Source: an uncultured Dysgonomonas sp. (lineage in GTDB: Bacteria > Bacteroidota > Bacteroidia > Bacteroidales > Dysgonomonadaceae). Taken from it: a DNA stretch of 60,241 nt. The notes beneath the pieces were generated by a model. It did not search any database. It worked only from the letters and a program-made list of their open reading frames with translations, and was not told the origin of the DNA. Shown here piece after piece: positions 44,768 to 54,637 of the stretch (position 1 is the first letter of the stretch; every line of letters begins with the position of its first letter). Made by a program: the position numbers and the translations under genes. The stretch covers positions 1 to 60,241 of the forward strand of contig CALYPL010000013.1 of NCBI GenBank assembly GCA_945273835.1, given 5' to 3'.

Positions 44768-46768
44768 TTAAAAATGAAGAATAATTCTTTCTCCAAGCTC
44801 TTTGGCAAGTTCTTTTTTTATGTCTTTCAGCATCTGTAACTGACCTATCAGTTCGGCAATAACCTGAGGGTCGCTGTTTTGCCTTAGTCGTTCGTTTATT
44901 CCCGATATTTGTTGTGAAATATAGGCATCTTTCAATTCAACCATGGCACGCGGCACATTCTTATCAAGTTTTTTACGTTCATCAAAAGGATTATCGTCAT
45001 CCGTAGGACGTCCGTTTTCATCATAACTGACAAAATACTTTGTATGTATTTTGCTTAATTCGTATCTGTCACCCATTATCTCGGCGGCGAGCTTACTTAC
45101 CAAAGGATCGGGGTGACCAAGAAAATAGCGACTCGATACAAAGTCAGGCTGATTGCAATTGTTCACAGCCTCATCGAGCATCTGTTTATAAAGCGGATTG
45201 TTGAACCAAAGTCCGTCTCGTTCCAAATCGTATTTGATAAAATCAATGACATTGACAGGAACAATATTTCCCTGCTCGTCTTCTTCACTAACCAGCACAT
45301 CTTCGCCATATCTCACGATATAATAAAGAATTGCCATTTCAAACTTATCAATGGATGATTTTTTCTTAGTGCCGCTATCTACCTTCTGTGTTGCCGCCTG
45401 AATAAGTTCAACAGGGTTAACAGGCTGTCGGGGCTGTTCACTTTTTTCAGCATCCTTATCAAACAAAGTTAGCCTTTTCTTCTTTACTTCCTGAATCAAG
45501 ACACGCTCGTCTATATCCAGCAAGGTACTGCAATCTTTAATGTAAACGGTACGAATTATATTATCGGGAATTACGGCGATACTATTAACAATATCACTTA
45601 TCAGAGCCGCGCGTTTTATAGGATCATTTCCTGCTTCTTCTAAAAGCAACTTGGTCTTAAAACGCATAAAGTCTGTTTCGTTCTCCTTGAGATAAGCATT
45701 AAGCGCAGAAGCGTTCTGTTTTCGGGCAAACGAATCGGGGTCTTCTCCATCCGGCAAAAGCACGACTTTTATGTTAATGCCCTCTTTGAGTAATAAATCA
45801 ATTCCCCGTATAGCGGCTTTGATACCTGCGGCGTCTCCGTCATAGAGAACAGTCACATTATTCGTAAATCGGTGGATAAGTTTTATTTGACCATGCGTCA
45901 AAGCTGTTCCTGAAGAGGCAACCACATTTTCAATTCCCGATTGGTGCATAGAGATAACATCCGTGTACCCCTCAACTAAATAGCAACGATCTTCTTTTGC
46001 TATCGCCTGCTTGGCAAAATAAATACCATATAGCTCATTCCCTTTATGATAAATCTCACTTTCGGGCGAATTAACGTATTTACCTGTATTTTCTGCCTTT
46101 TTTAGTATGCGACCTCCGAAAGCAATTACCTTACCTGAAAGGGTATGTACGGGGAACATAACGCGTCCACGAAAACGATCTGCCAGATAACCTTTATCTC
46201 CTTCAATCGTCAAACCTGTTTTAACCAGATATTCTTTTTTATAACCGCTTTTTAGGGCATCTTGTGTAAAAGCATCACGCTGTTCAAGGCTATACCCTAA
46301 CTGAAATTTTCGGATTATATCTTCTCTGAAACCTCGTTCATGGAAATATGACAAGCCAACGGATTTACCCTCGATATGCTCATGCAGCATTGTCGTGAAA
46401 TAATTCCGGGCATATTCGTTGAGTATAAACAGACTTTCACGCTCGTTATAAGCCTCTTTTTCTTCATTGCTTAATTCACGTTCCTCAACTTCGATGTTAT
46501 ATTTCTTAGCCAGAAACTTCAAAGCGTCATGATATGACAGCTGCTCGTGCTTCATTATAAAATGAACAGCCGTACCGCCTTCGCCGCAAGCGAAACATTT
46601 ACATATATTTTTTGAGGGCGATACGTAAAACGATGGCGAACTGTCTTCATGAAAAGGACATAATCCTACATAGTTTACGCCTCGTCTTTTGAGCGTAACA
46701 AACTGAGACACCACATCAACAATCTGAGCGGCATCCATTATACGGTCTATGGTTCCTCTGTCTATCAT
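44768..46768 (-). CDS. dnaG: DNA primase
   Basis: DnaG makes RNA primers at the replication fork. The 666-residue protein has the N-terminal zinc-binding domain with Cys in GLCPFHEDSSPSF and CKCFACGEGG (CHC2 type) and the TOPRIM core with EGYTDVISMHQSG and the DGDAAGIKAA metal site. A C-terminal helicase-interaction region (about 430-666) follows. It is slightly longer than E. coli DnaG (581) because of the linker and C-terminus. A TAACTTCG -7-like element lies upstream on the minus strand (46791-46784). Confidence 0.95.
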   Translation of the reverse strand: MIDRGTIDRIMDAAQIVDVVSQFVTLKRRGVNYVGLCPFHEDSSPSFYVSPSKNICKCFACGEGGTAVHFIMKHEQLSYHDALKFLAKKYNIEVEERELSNEEKEAYNERESLFILNEYARNYFTTMLHEHIEGKSVGLSYFHERGFREDIIRKFQLGYSLEQRDAFTQDALKSGYKKEYLVKTGLTIEGDKGYLADRFRGRVMFPVHTLSGKVIAFGGRILKKAENTGKYVNSPESEIYHKGNELYGIYFAKQAIAKEDRCYLVEGYTDVISMHQSGIENVVASSGTALTHGQIKLIHRFTNNVTVLYDGDAAGIKAAIRGIDLLLKEGINIKVVLLPDGEDPDSFARKQNASALNAYLKENETDFMRFKTKLLLEEAGNDPIKRAALISDIVNSIAVIPDNIIRTVYIKDCSTLLDIDERVLIQEVKKKRLTLFDKDAEKSEQPRQPVNPVELIQAATQKVDSGTKKKSSIDKFEMAILYYIVRYGEDVLVSEEDEQGNIVPVNVIDFIKYDLERDGLWFNNPLYKQMLDEAVNNCNQPDFVSSRYFLGHPDPLVSKLAAEIMGDRYELSKIHTKYFVSYDENGRPTDDDNPFDERKKLDKNVPRAMVELKDAYISQQISGINERLRQNSDPQVIAELIGQLQMLKDIKKELAKELGERIILHF

Positions 46769-46860
46769 ACAACGATGAATATGCGAAGTTACAAAAATTA
46801 TCTGTGCAAACTAAGCTCATCTAAGACCTTAAATATATTTAGGGTTCATTAAAAATTACC

Positions 46861-46868
46861 TATTTTTG
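46861..46868 (+). promoter_or_regulatory. mazG -7 box
   Basis: TATTTTTG, 21 bases before the ATG at 46890; it covers the TTG at 46866. Confidence 0.5.
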
Positions 46869-46889
46869 TTACAACAAATACTGAACGAG

Positions 46890-47672
46890 ATGCATACAAA
46901 ACAAGAAAAAATTGAAGCCTTCGGCAGATTACTTGATGTTATGGACCAACTGCGCGAAAAATGCCCGTGGGATGCCAAACAGACAAACGAAAGTCTTCGT
47001 ACTAACACTATTGAGGAGACATTCGAGCTATGCGAAGCTATTATAAAAAATGACAATAACGAGATAAAGAAAGAGTTGGGAGATGTTTTGCTCCACATCG
47101 TTTTCTATTCAAAAATAGGGGAAGAAAATAATGTGTTCGATATTGCGGATGTATGCAATTCTTTATGTGACAAGCTGATTTTTCGTCATCCACATGTTTA
47201 TGGCGAAGAGGTTGCCAAAACAGCCGGAGAAGTGGCTCAGTCTTGGGAGCAAATAAAGCTTAAAGAAAAAGGGGGCAATAAAACCGTATTGCAAGGTGTT
47301 CCCGCATCATTACCGTCTGTCCCTAAAGCACACCGAATTCAAGATAAGGCCCGTAACGCCGGATTTGATTGGGATAAAAGGGAAGATGTATGGACAAAAG
47401 TTGAGGAAGAGCTGAATGAGCTGAAAGAGGAAATCGCAAGAATGGATGCCGATAAAACGGAAGCTGAGTTCGGCGATTTGTTTTTCAGCCTTATTAATGC
47501 GGCACGTTTATATAATGTGAATCCTGATAATGCGCTTGAACGTACTAACCAAAAATTTATCAGACGATTCAATTATATTGAGCAAAAAGCCAACGAAAAA
47601 GGTATAAATCTGAAAGATATGACATTGTCTGAAATGGATAGGCTTTGGGAAGAAGCTAAATCAAAGGAATAG
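46890..47672 (+). CDS. mazG: Nucleoside triphosphate pyrophosphohydrolase MazG
   Basis: This 260-residue protein has two tandem MazG domains. The first carries CPWDAKQTNESLRTNTIEETFELCEAI and KKELGDVLLHIVFY; the second carries WTKVEEELNELKEEI and EAEFGDLFFSLINAARL, giving the EExxE...ExxD metal-binding sets. It hydrolyses all canonical NTPs, with a house-cleaning or stress role. The length matches E. coli MazG (263). The ATG at 46890 fits the promoter. Confidence 0.94.
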   Translation: MHTKQEKIEAFGRLLDVMDQLREKCPWDAKQTNESLRTNTIEETFELCEAIIKNDNNEIKKELGDVLLHIVFYSKIGEENNVFDIADVCNSLCDKLIFRHPHVYGEEVAKTAGEVAQSWEQIKLKEKGGNKTVLQGVPASLPSVPKAHRIQDKARNAGFDWDKREDVWTKVEEELNELKEEIARMDADKTEAEFGDLFFSLINAARLYNVNPDNALERTNQKFIRRFNYIEQKANEKGINLKDMTLSEMDRLWEEAKSKE

Positions 47673-47720
47673 ATCAGTGTTTAATCCATCAATGAAATGC
47701 TAATTAATGGCAGATAAACT

Positions 47721-47754
47721 AAAAAAGGTTGTTCAAAATTGAACAACCTTTTTT
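47721..47754. terminator. Bidirectional terminator between mazG and rnpB
   Basis: AAAAAAGGTTGTTCAA (47721-47736) and its complement (47739-47754) form a perfect 16-bp inverted repeat ending in T6 in either direction. It can stop mazG and rnpB transcripts. Confidence 0.9.
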
Positions 47755-47760
47755 AGTTAC

Positions 47761-48110
47761 AGTAAGTCTATAAGCCGGGTTCTGTACCTGTCAATCGACA
47801 AGCGTTTGTCATTTATCTTGGTTTACCGTCACCGGCAAACTCCAGCGACCTACCCCCCGGCATCGGACGAGCAGCCCTACATGCGCCGGTATACATGGTC
47901 TTACAACTCGCAAGGGATACGGCCAAATATGTCACCAAACTTGCCGGTAGGCTCTTACCCCACCTTTTCACCCTTACCTCCTTCAAAAAGGAGGCGGTTA
48001 TTTTCTGTTACCCTACTCCACCCTCACGGACGGCTTCCCATTAAGAAGTACGATGCTCTTTGTTGCCCGGACTTTCCTCCAACTTTCAGTTAGCGACAAA
48101 CCGACTTACT
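47761..48110 (-). ncRNA. rnpB: RNase P RNA (class A)
   Basis: On the minus strand the sequence shows the conserved RNase P RNA core: GAGGAAAGTCCGGGC near the 5' end, AAGGGTGAAAAGGTG and GGTAAGAGCCTACCGGC in the middle, and ACAGAACCCGGCTTATAGA at the 3' end. The ends AGTAAGTC and GACTTACT pair to form helix P1. It is the catalytic RNA that trims 5' leaders of tRNA precursors. The length of about 350 nucleotides is normal. The exact ends are set from P1 pairing and may be off by a few bases. Confidence 0.95.
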
Positions 48111-48148
48111 GTTTATTTTATATAAATTATTTTCAACTTCTTTACCGC

Positions 48149-49459
48149 TTAGGATTTATATCCTTCTTCATCATAAAAATGATTCATTTTCGGACGAATA
48201 TATAATCGCAACGACACACCGTAATTCATATAATTCCAAACCCAGTCTATGAATACGGAAACTCGGTTTCGCATACCTACAATGGTCATAAGATGGACAA
48301 ACAACCATACCCACCAAGCAAACCATCCTTTGAAGTGAAATTTACCCAAATCGGCAACCGCAGCGTTTTTTCCGATTGTAGCCAAGCTGCCTTTGTCTTT
48401 ATAACTAAACTTCGCAAATCCTGCACCTTTACTCTTAGCATTCAGGTTTTTGGCAAGGCATGTAGCCATTTGCAAGGCGACTTGAGCCACCTGAGGATGC
48501 CCTTTGGGGTATCTATCTTCTGTGAGTAAAGCTGTATCACCGATAGCAAATATATCGTCGTAACCTTTTACTTGATTATATTCGTTAACAATCAAACGAT
48601 TACGCATGTACGATGCTTCATCCATGCCTGGCAAGCTGTTAGGGGTAACTCCTGCAACCCAAAACACGTTTGCCGACCGAAGTTCTTGTCCGTTACTCAT
48701 CTTTACGACATTATCTTCGTATGATGTAACAAAAACTTCGTGATGAATGATTACTCCACGTTTTTCAAGTTCTTTTGCCGCATTTGCCGAAGCTTTTTCC
48801 GACATACCGAACAGCAAACGGGGTGAACCGTCTACAAGGTGAACTTGTATTTTATCTACATCTAAATCGGGATAGTCTTTCGGTACAAACGTTTTTTTCA
48901 TTTCGGCAAGTGTTCCCGACAGCTCAACACCGGTTGCTCCACCTCCAACAACTATAAAAGTGAGTTTATCGCTTAATTCCTGTTCGTCACTGATGCTCAA
49001 TGCTTCTTCGTAAGTCAGGAATATTCTGTTTCGCAACATGATTGATTCTGAAACGGATTTAAGCGGATAAACCTTTTCTTTCAATGCATCATTTCCGAAA
49101 TAATTTGTGTCACAACCTGTTGCAACAACCAAATAATCGTACGAAAGTGTTCCGATTGATGTTTCGATTATTTTCTGGTCGGGGTTAACTTTTTCGACGA
49201 GACACATTCTGAAAAAAAGATTTTTCTTTTTTTGCAAAATCTTACGGTGCGGATATGAGATTGAACCTGCTTCAAGTCCACCTGTCGCAACCTGATACAT
49301 AAGCGGCTGAAACTGATGGTAGTTGTTTTTATCTATCAGCACAATCTGAAACTGCTTATCGTCAAGTTTTTTGGCTAATTGCAAGCCGGCAAAACCTCCT
49401 CCGACAATAACTACCCTTTGCCTGTTTCCGGCTTCGGGTATATTTATTTTTATTTTCAT
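48149..49459 (-). CDS. ndh: Type II NADH:quinone oxidoreductase
   Basis: The 436-residue flavoprotein has two Rossmann motifs, VGGGFAGLQLAKKL near the N-terminus (FAD) and VVGGGATGVELSGTLAEM (NADH). It also has the FAD Asp in FAIGDTALL and a hydrophobic C-terminal section (WFAWWVWLFVHLMTIVGMR) that anchors it to the membrane. It transfers electrons from NADH to menaquinone without pumping protons. Its 69-base spacing from dedA suggests a separate transcript. Confidence 0.9.
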   Translation of the reverse strand: MKIKINIPEAGNRQRVVIVGGGFAGLQLAKKLDDKQFQIVLIDKNNYHQFQPLMYQVATGGLEAGSISYPHRKILQKKKNLFFRMCLVEKVNPDQKIIETSIGTLSYDYLVVATGCDTNYFGNDALKEKVYPLKSVSESIMLRNRIFLTYEEALSISDEQELSDKLTFIVVGGGATGVELSGTLAEMKKTFVPKDYPDLDVDKIQVHLVDGSPRLLFGMSEKASANAAKELEKRGVIIHHEVFVTSYEDNVVKMSNGQELRSANVFWVAGVTPNSLPGMDEASYMRNRLIVNEYNQVKGYDDIFAIGDTALLTEDRYPKGHPQVAQVALQMATCLAKNLNAKSKGAGFAKFSYKDKGSLATIGKNAAVADLGKFHFKGWFAWWVWLFVHLMTIVGMRNRVSVFIDWVWNYMNYGVSLRLYIRPKMNHFYDEEGYKS

Positions 49460-49528
49460 TAGTATAAATTTAAAATATTTAATCAGACCTAATTGTTTGC
49501 AATAACAAATATGTCACAATTAGATCAT

Positions 49529-50203
49529 TCAATTATTCTTTACACTTTTAGACGTAAATTTTGCTTTGAGAATCTCAAATACGCCCGGCAAAAGTGATAT
49601 TATCACAATAGCGACAACCACAAGTTTAAGATTATTCTGCACAAATTCTACTCCTCCGACAAAATATCCTAAAAGGCAAAAAATCGCTACCCATGCCATA
49701 CCTCCTATAACGTTAAACGAGAGAAAGTGTTTATAGGTCATCTTTCCCATTCCTGCCACAAAGGGCGCAAATGTTCGCACAATAGGCACAAAACGTGCTA
49801 TTATTATGGTCTTCCCTCCATGTTTTTCGTAAAAGTGATGTGTTTTTGCCAGATATTCTTGTTTGAATATCTTAGATTTAGGATTACTGAACATCTTTTC
49901 GCCGAAAAGTCTTCCGATTGTATAGTTTGCGGCATCTCCAAGGATTGCAGCCACAATGAGTATAAGTACCAACCAAAAGATATGTAAATCATTGGTATTT
50001 CTATGTGCTATCATTCCTCCTAAGAAAAGCAGGGAATCACCGGGTAAGAAGGGGGTGACAACTAAACCTGTCTCACAGAAAATTATCAGAAATAGGATAG
50101 CATATATCCAAGTGTCGTATTTATTGACTAAGCAGTCAAGTGTGTGTTCTGTATTCAGCACTAAATCAACGAGAAGATGCCAAAAGTCTATCAAAAAATC
50201 CAT
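49529..50203 (-). CDS. DedA family membrane protein
   Basis: This 224-residue membrane protein has the DedA/SNARE-associated motifs [16 protein letters not shown] and the re-entrant loop with [19 protein letters not shown]. DedA proteins work in lipid (undecaprenyl phosphate or phospholipid) translocation and membrane homeostasis. It lies 19 bases downstream of the DJ-1 gene on the same strand. Confidence 0.9.
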   Translation of the reverse strand: MDFLIDFWHLLVDLVLNTEHTLDCLVNKYDTWIYAILFLIIFCETGLVVTPFLPGDSLLFLGGMIAHRNTNDLHIFWLVLILIVAAILGDAANYTIGRLFGEKMFSNPKSKIFKQEYLAKTHHFYEKHGGKTIIIARFVPIVRTFAPFVAGMGKMTYKHFLSFNVIGGMAWVAIFCLLGYFVGGVEFVQNNLKLVVVAIVIISLLPGVFEILKAKFTSKSVKNN

Positions 50204-50222
50204 GTATAAATTTTATCTTTAA

Positions 50223-50765
50223 TCATTTTACCAGCAATCCTGCCGCGACTTCATCTCTTTTTGGTTTTCCGGCTATGATTTCAACCAATTTAAGAGCAAA
50301 ATCAATTGTCAGTCCCGGACCACGTCCTGTTATTATATTTCCGTCTACTACGACAGACTCTTCGGTATGAAGTTTTGCTCCTTTTAGGTATTTTTCAAAC
50401 CCCGGATAGCAAGTTGCTTTTTTGCCCTCAAGCAATCCTAATCCGCCTAATACCATCGGCGAAGCACAGATAGCGGCAACTTTTTCTCCTTTATGAGCAA
50501 AGTCTATCAACAGTTTTTTTAATGCTTCGTGTTCGTTGAAAAGGGTAGTACCTCCGGGCAATACCAACATTTCGGCTTGCGAGAAATCTGCATCTTCAAA
50601 CAAGACATCTGCAACAACTGTTATTCCGTGGCTGGCTGTGACACATTTATCTCCTGTGAGTGAAACGGATTTAACTTCGAGACCGGCACGACGTAATATA
50701 TCGATTGTTCCTAATCCTTCAATTTCTTCAAATCCTGTTGTAAGAAATACAAATATTGTTTTCAT
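50223..50765 (-). CDS. DJ-1/PfpI family protein
   Basis: The 180-residue protein has the DJ-1 residues: Glu14 in TTGFEEIEG and nucleophile-elbow Cys100 in AAICASPMVLGGLG. Its short single-domain form matches YajL/ThiJ-type proteins. These have been linked to oxidative-stress protection and glyoxal-adduct handling, though the activity is disputed. It lies between the TonB and DedA genes on the minus strand with 10- and 19-base gaps. Confidence 0.88.
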   Translation of the reverse strand: MKTIFVFLTTGFEEIEGLGTIDILRRAGLEVKSVSLTGDKCVTASHGITVVADVLFEDADFSQAEMLVLPGGTTLFNEHEALKKLLIDFAHKGEKVAAICASPMVLGGLGLLEGKKATCYPGFEKYLKGAKLHTEESVVVDGNIITGRGPGLTIDFALKLVEIIAGKPKRDEVAAGLLVK

Positions 50766-50775
50766 AAATAAGTCT

Positions 50776-51630
50776 CTAATTTAGATTAAACTTATATGTT
50801 ATCGTTCCTTTTTGGTTGATGACTGAATTCACTTCATTGAATTTGGTCTTTTTAGCCGCCTTCAATGCTTCGGATCGCAACGATGCGCTGGGGGTATTAG
50901 TTCCCTTGCCGATTGTGGCTTCAACTACATTACCTTTGGAATCTACAAGTATATCGACTACGACCGTTCCATAATCATCCACGGAATAATTGGGTTTAGC
51001 CAATCCTCCTGAACCAAGGCTACGACCTCCTAAATCGAAAGATCCCCACCCTCCTACTCCTGATGTTTTACCGTAGCTGGCATTGCCTGTCGGAACACCT
51101 TGTGTTCCGCTGCCTTGCGTTTCACCGCGACTTCCATTTCCGGAGCCGTTACCAAACAACCCTGACAGTTTATTGTTAATAGCCTGCCCTTTTTCTGCCT
51201 GCAAGCGGGCCGCACGCTGAGCCTCTTCTTGTTCTCTCCGCTTTTCTGCTTCCTCGGCATTACGTCTTATTTTTTCAGCTTCGGCTTTTTTATTTGCTTC
51301 TCGTAAGGCAATGGTTTCTTCTGTATCTTGGGTAACGATTTCTTTATCACCTTCTGTTTCAGTTGAACTTTGAGGAGTTTTATCTACCTGCAATTCGTTA
51401 GGTGCAACGGCATTATCATTTACATTTCCGTCACCTCGCCCCAAGGGTTCATCTTGTCCGCCCGCATCAGGTACATTTCCAAACATGACAGGTACACCTT
51501 CAAGCCCATCCGTCAAACTTTTATCATCGGCTGTAGGTTTAAAATAGGCAAACAGAAGCATCAACATGATAATCAGGTGAAATCCGATTGTTCCCACCAA
51601 ACTGACTGTATTTGCTGTGCGTTCTCCCAT
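50776..51630 (-). CDS. tonB: TonB family energy transducer
   Basis: The 284-residue protein has one N-terminal membrane helix (about 10-35), a Glu/Ala/Arg-rich coiled-coil spacer (about 95-150), a Gly/Ser-rich flexible stretch (about 155-205) and a C-terminal TonB domain (YGTVVVDILVDSKGNVVEATI to the end). It should link the proton-motive force to outer-membrane receptors, but it needs ExbB/ExbD, which are not in this window. It begins 17 bases after pdxJ. Confidence 0.85.
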   Translation of the reverse strand: MGERTANTVSLVGTIGFHLIIMLMLLFAYFKPTADDKSLTDGLEGVPVMFGNVPDAGGQDEPLGRGDGNVNDNAVAPNELQVDKTPQSSTETEGDKEIVTQDTEETIALREANKKAEAEKIRRNAEEAEKRREQEEAQRAARLQAEKGQAINNKLSGLFGNGSGNGSRGETQGSGTQGVPTGNASYGKTSGVGGWGSFDLGGRSLGSGGLAKPNYSVDDYGTVVVDILVDSKGNVVEATIGKGTNTPSASLRSEALKAAKKTKFNEVNSVINQKGTITYKFNLN

Positions 51631-51647
51631 TTTCTAAAAAAATTCTA

Positions 51648-52367
51648 TTATATATTTTTTAAACATGCCTTATAGGCTGCAATCGTTTTTTCTAAACCAA
51701 GGTATAATGCATCGGAAATTAGCGCATGCCCTATCGAAACTTCATCTAACCATGGTATATTCACGAACAGATAATTAAGATTTTCCAAACTTAAATCATG
51801 GCCTGCATTGACTCCCATGCCCAATTTTCGAGCCAGTTTAGCTGCTTCTACAAATGGACGGACTGCTTCTTCTCTGTTTTTTGGATAAAGGGTGGCATAT
51901 GGTTCGGTATAAAGCTCAATACGGTCAGTACCTGTTTTTGCCGCATATTCAACCATGTGCAAATCGGCATCTACAAATATGGATGTTCGGATACCGAGTT
52001 CGGTAAATTCATCTACAATGTCAGTGAGAAGTTGGCAGTTACGGTCTGTATCCCAACCTGCGTTAGAGGTTATAGCATCAGGAGCATCGGGCACAAGTGT
52101 TACTTGTGTCGGTTTCACAGCTTTAACCAAATCTATAAATTTGGGTGATGGATACCCCTCGATGTTAAATTCGACTTTGATTTTAGCTGTCAGATCGTAC
52201 ACGTCTTTATAACGGATATGTCTTTCGTCGGGACGGGGATGCACGGTTATACCTTCGGCTCCGAATTTTTCGCAATCCAAAGCTACTTTAACCACATCGG
52301 GCATATTACCACCTCGCGAATTTCGCAAAGTCGCCACTTTATTTATATTTACACTTAACTTTGTCAT
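51648..52367 (-). CDS. pdxJ: Pyridoxine 5'-phosphate synthase
   Basis: PdxJ condenses deoxyxylulose phosphate with 3-amino-2-oxopropyl phosphate to make pyridoxine phosphate. The 239-residue TIM barrel starts [17 protein letters not shown] and contains [50 protein letters not shown] and VSIGHALIS. It is the first gene of the likely pdxJ-tonB-DJ1-dedA operon. A perfect 16-bp palindrome lies 27 bases upstream. Confidence 0.96.
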   Translation of the reverse strand: MTKLSVNINKVATLRNSRGGNMPDVVKVALDCEKFGAEGITVHPRPDERHIRYKDVYDLTAKIKVEFNIEGYPSPKFIDLVKAVKPTQVTLVPDAPDAITSNAGWDTDRNCQLLTDIVDEFTELGIRTSIFVDADLHMVEYAAKTGTDRIELYTEPYATLYPKNREEAVRPFVEAAKLARKLGMGVNAGHDLSLENLNYLFVNIPWLDEVSIGHALISDALYLGLEKTIAAYKACLKNI

Positions 52368-52393
52368 AAACTTTACCTTACGGAAAAATCACA

Positions 52394-52409
52394 AACATTA
52401 ATTAATGTT
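52394..52409. promoter_or_regulatory. Perfect palindrome upstream of pdxJ
   Basis: AACATTAATTAATGTT is a perfect 16-bp palindrome 27 bases before the pdxJ start; possible operator. Function inferred from position only. Confidence 0.45.
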
Positions 52410-52734
52410 CAATTTATTTTTACTTGTTCTATATTGTAAAGATACTACAAATGTAATACGAATTACCGAAATTAGTTACCCTGAATCTAAAATATTAATG
52501 GTATATGCTTGTCTTACTAATAACGTTTTTATCTTAACTGAAAGAGTATTAAATTTTCATAATGACAGAACATATCATAGATTGCCAATTATGCTACGAT
52601 ATGTCATGCGTTGTACTCATTAATAGAAAACAAGAATAGAATCAACAATTTTAAGCAAATGATTTCAACCGATTTATGTTTGTTAAAACATCTGTATTTC
52701 GATTAGATAAACAAGCATTTAAAAACAAATCGTT
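52410..52734. other. Intergenic region between pdxJ and the PKD lipoprotein
   Basis: No gene is supported. The plus-strand 72-codon frame at 52405-52623 has no domain or promoter. A minus-strand TACATTTG (52455-52448) could be a distal pdxJ -7 box. The remainder is AT-rich without evident structure. Confidence 0.5.
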
Positions 52735-52742
52735 TATCTTTG
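52735..52742 (+). promoter_or_regulatory. PKD lipoprotein -7 box
   Basis: TATCTTTG, 41 bases before the ATG at 52784. The longer frame from 52676 would begin upstream of it and is rejected. Confidence 0.6.
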
Positions 52743-52783
52743 CAGGCGGAAAATACAAACCGGTCAACTATTTGTTTCCCAAA

Positions 52784-54568
52784 ATGCAGAATAAGTTATT
52801 TCAATTTTTATTGTCTATCCTATTTTCAATCGTCTTATTCTCATGCAACAAAGACGATGTTATTGAACAAACAGCTCAGAAACCGGAGATTTCTCTCGAT
52901 AGTGAAAGTGGTGTTTACACTGTAAAGGCAGGAAAAGATTTGCTATTAACTCCGATCGTAATTAACGATCAAAATGCCAGCTACGAATGGATAATGGATG
53001 ACAAGGTGGTTGGAAATGAAAAATCTTATCGCTTTAATGCTTCTGCGGAAGGTGAATATTATCTTACCTTCAAAGTAAAAACTGTTTCTGGTGAAGCATC
53101 AATTGATATACGAGTTGATGTGGCGAAATTAACTCCTCCGCTCATATCATTTGCCATCCCTGAAAGCGGGATAAATGTTAAAGCAAATACTGAATATATA
53201 TTTCAACCCGATGTACAACATGCTGAAGAAGCATCGTACCGATGGTATATTGATGGCAAATCAGCAGGCAATGACATCAGGTACACATTCAATCAATCAG
53301 AAACCAAACAGTACAACCTTTCTCTTGCGGTTGAAAATCAAGACGGGACGGATTCTGTAAGCATTAAAGTCAATGTTTTACAATCGTTGCCGATACGAAT
53401 ATTTTTTGATAAACCTTCGTTATTCACGCAGAGTAACGACAGGTATGTATTCGAGGACAAACCAATTTATCTTACTCCTATCATCGAAAATATGGAGAAC
53501 CCAACGTTCAGATGGTTTGTTGACGGTAAAGAGGACAATGAAACGAGTGGGACTTTCAGGTTCCGACCTCCGCACAGTGGCACTTACGAAGTTACTGTTA
53601 AAGTAAACAGTTCAAATAATGCCACTGTAACTAAAATAAGCCGCAATATTTTGTGTACAGGCAACATATCCGGCGAAGCTACTGTACGTGTAATTTGCGG
53701 AGGGAATGAGGATTCAAAATTAAGACCTTTTACGACAGGCAAAAAATCGTTTGACAGGATTTATGAATATGTGCCTGCACCCGGACAATTTATCAATGAT
53801 ACTAATTTAGCAGGATTTCCGGGTTTTGTTAGCACATTGGAGCAAGCCAATGACTATGCTGAAAAAAGGCTCGAAGAGAATAAGTTTGTTTCACTCGGCG
53901 GGTTTGGCGGTTATATTATCGTAGGTTTCGATCATAGTATTCAAGTGAAAAATAATTCTGAAGGATATGATTTCTCCATCGGAGGCAATGCTTACGACAA
54001 AAGCTCCGAACCGGGTATTGTCTGGGTAATGCAAGATGTGAACGGCAATCATCTGCCTGACGACACTTGGTACGAACTAAAAGGCAGTGAGTACGGAAAA
54101 CCTGAAACTAATCAGAACTATGCCGTGACTTACTATCGTCCGCGTAAAGCAGGTATGAATGCCGCATGGTCTGACAATGCCGGAAACAAAGGTCAGGTCG
54201 ATTATCTTGAAAATTATCATAAACAACCGACTTATTATCCGACTTGGGTCAATCCTGAACAAGACTCTTACACGCTGCGTGGCACTTGCCTGAAAGCCCG
54301 CAACAAATTGGTGGGCAACACATGGGAAAATAATAATTATGACTGGGGATATGCCGATAATTTCGGCTCGAACCGCTTATCGGACGAAAAGAACCCTAAT
54401 GCTGATAATATAAATCTATATTTCCGTATAAGCGATGCTGTAAACCCTGACAAAACACCTGCTAATCTGAAATATTTTGATTTCATAAAAGTACAAACGG
54501 GGGTAAATGCCAAAAGTGGTTGGACTGGTGAATTATCCACAGAGGTATGCTCTTTTTCAGATATGTGA
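52784..54568 (+). CDS. Surface lipoprotein with PKD/Ig-like repeats
   Basis: The 594-residue product starts with a lipoprotein signal peptide (MQNKLFQFLLSILFSIVLFSC) whose Cys is followed by NKDD, a charged start that suits surface export in Bacteroidota. Three Ig/PKD-like repeats of about 85 residues follow, each with YEW, YRW or FRW-(I/F)-DGK and a YxLTxKV-type last strand. A C-terminal domain (about 320-594) carries GGFGGYIIVGFDHSI, EPGIVWVMQDVNGNHLPDDTWYELKGSEYG and FDFIKVQTG. The C-terminal domain is of a type seen in Bacteroidota cell-surface proteins, with no function I can assign. It is likely exposed on the cell surface. Confidence 0.72.
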   Translation: MQNKLFQFLLSILFSIVLFSCNKDDVIEQTAQKPEISLDSESGVYTVKAGKDLLLTPIVINDQNASYEWIMDDKVVGNEKSYRFNASAEGEYYLTFKVKTVSGEASIDIRVDVAKLTPPLISFAIPESGINVKANTEYIFQPDVQHAEEASYRWYIDGKSAGNDIRYTFNQSETKQYNLSLAVENQDGTDSVSIKVNVLQSLPIRIFFDKPSLFTQSNDRYVFEDKPIYLTPIIENMENPTFRWFVDGKEDNETSGTFRFRPPHSGTYEVTVKVNSSNNATVTKISRNILCTGNISGEATVRVICGGNEDSKLRPFTTGKKSFDRIYEYVPAPGQFINDTNLAGFPGFVSTLEQANDYAEKRLEENKFVSLGGFGGYIIVGFDHSIQVKNNSEGYDFSIGGNAYDKSSEPGIVWVMQDVNGNHLPDDTWYELKGSEYGKPETNQNYAVTYYRPRKAGMNAAWSDNAGNKGQVDYLENYHKQPTYYPTWVNPEQDSYTLRGTCLKARNKLVGNTWENNNYDWGYADNFGSNRLSDEKNPNADNINLYFRISDAVNPDKTPANLKYFDFIKVQTGVNAKSGWTGELSTEVCSFSDM

Positions 54569-54637
54569 CATTAATAATCAACTTGTAGAAAAACGTAATA
54601 TTTTGTACCATCATACTCTAATTTTCCTGAAACCAGC

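Noticed and set aside
47806-48093. Plus-strand 95-codon open frame
   Set aside because: It lies entirely inside rnpB, antisense to a clearly recognised RNase P RNA, and has no protein-like features.
52405-52623. 72-codon plus-strand frame between pdxJ and the PKD lipoprotein
   Set aside because: No recognisable domain, signal peptide or promoter, and it overlaps the palindrome; probably chance.
52676-52783. 36-codon extension of the PKD lipoprotein
   Set aside because: The -7 box TATCTTTG lies inside it and the lipoprotein signal peptide begins at the ATG at 52784.
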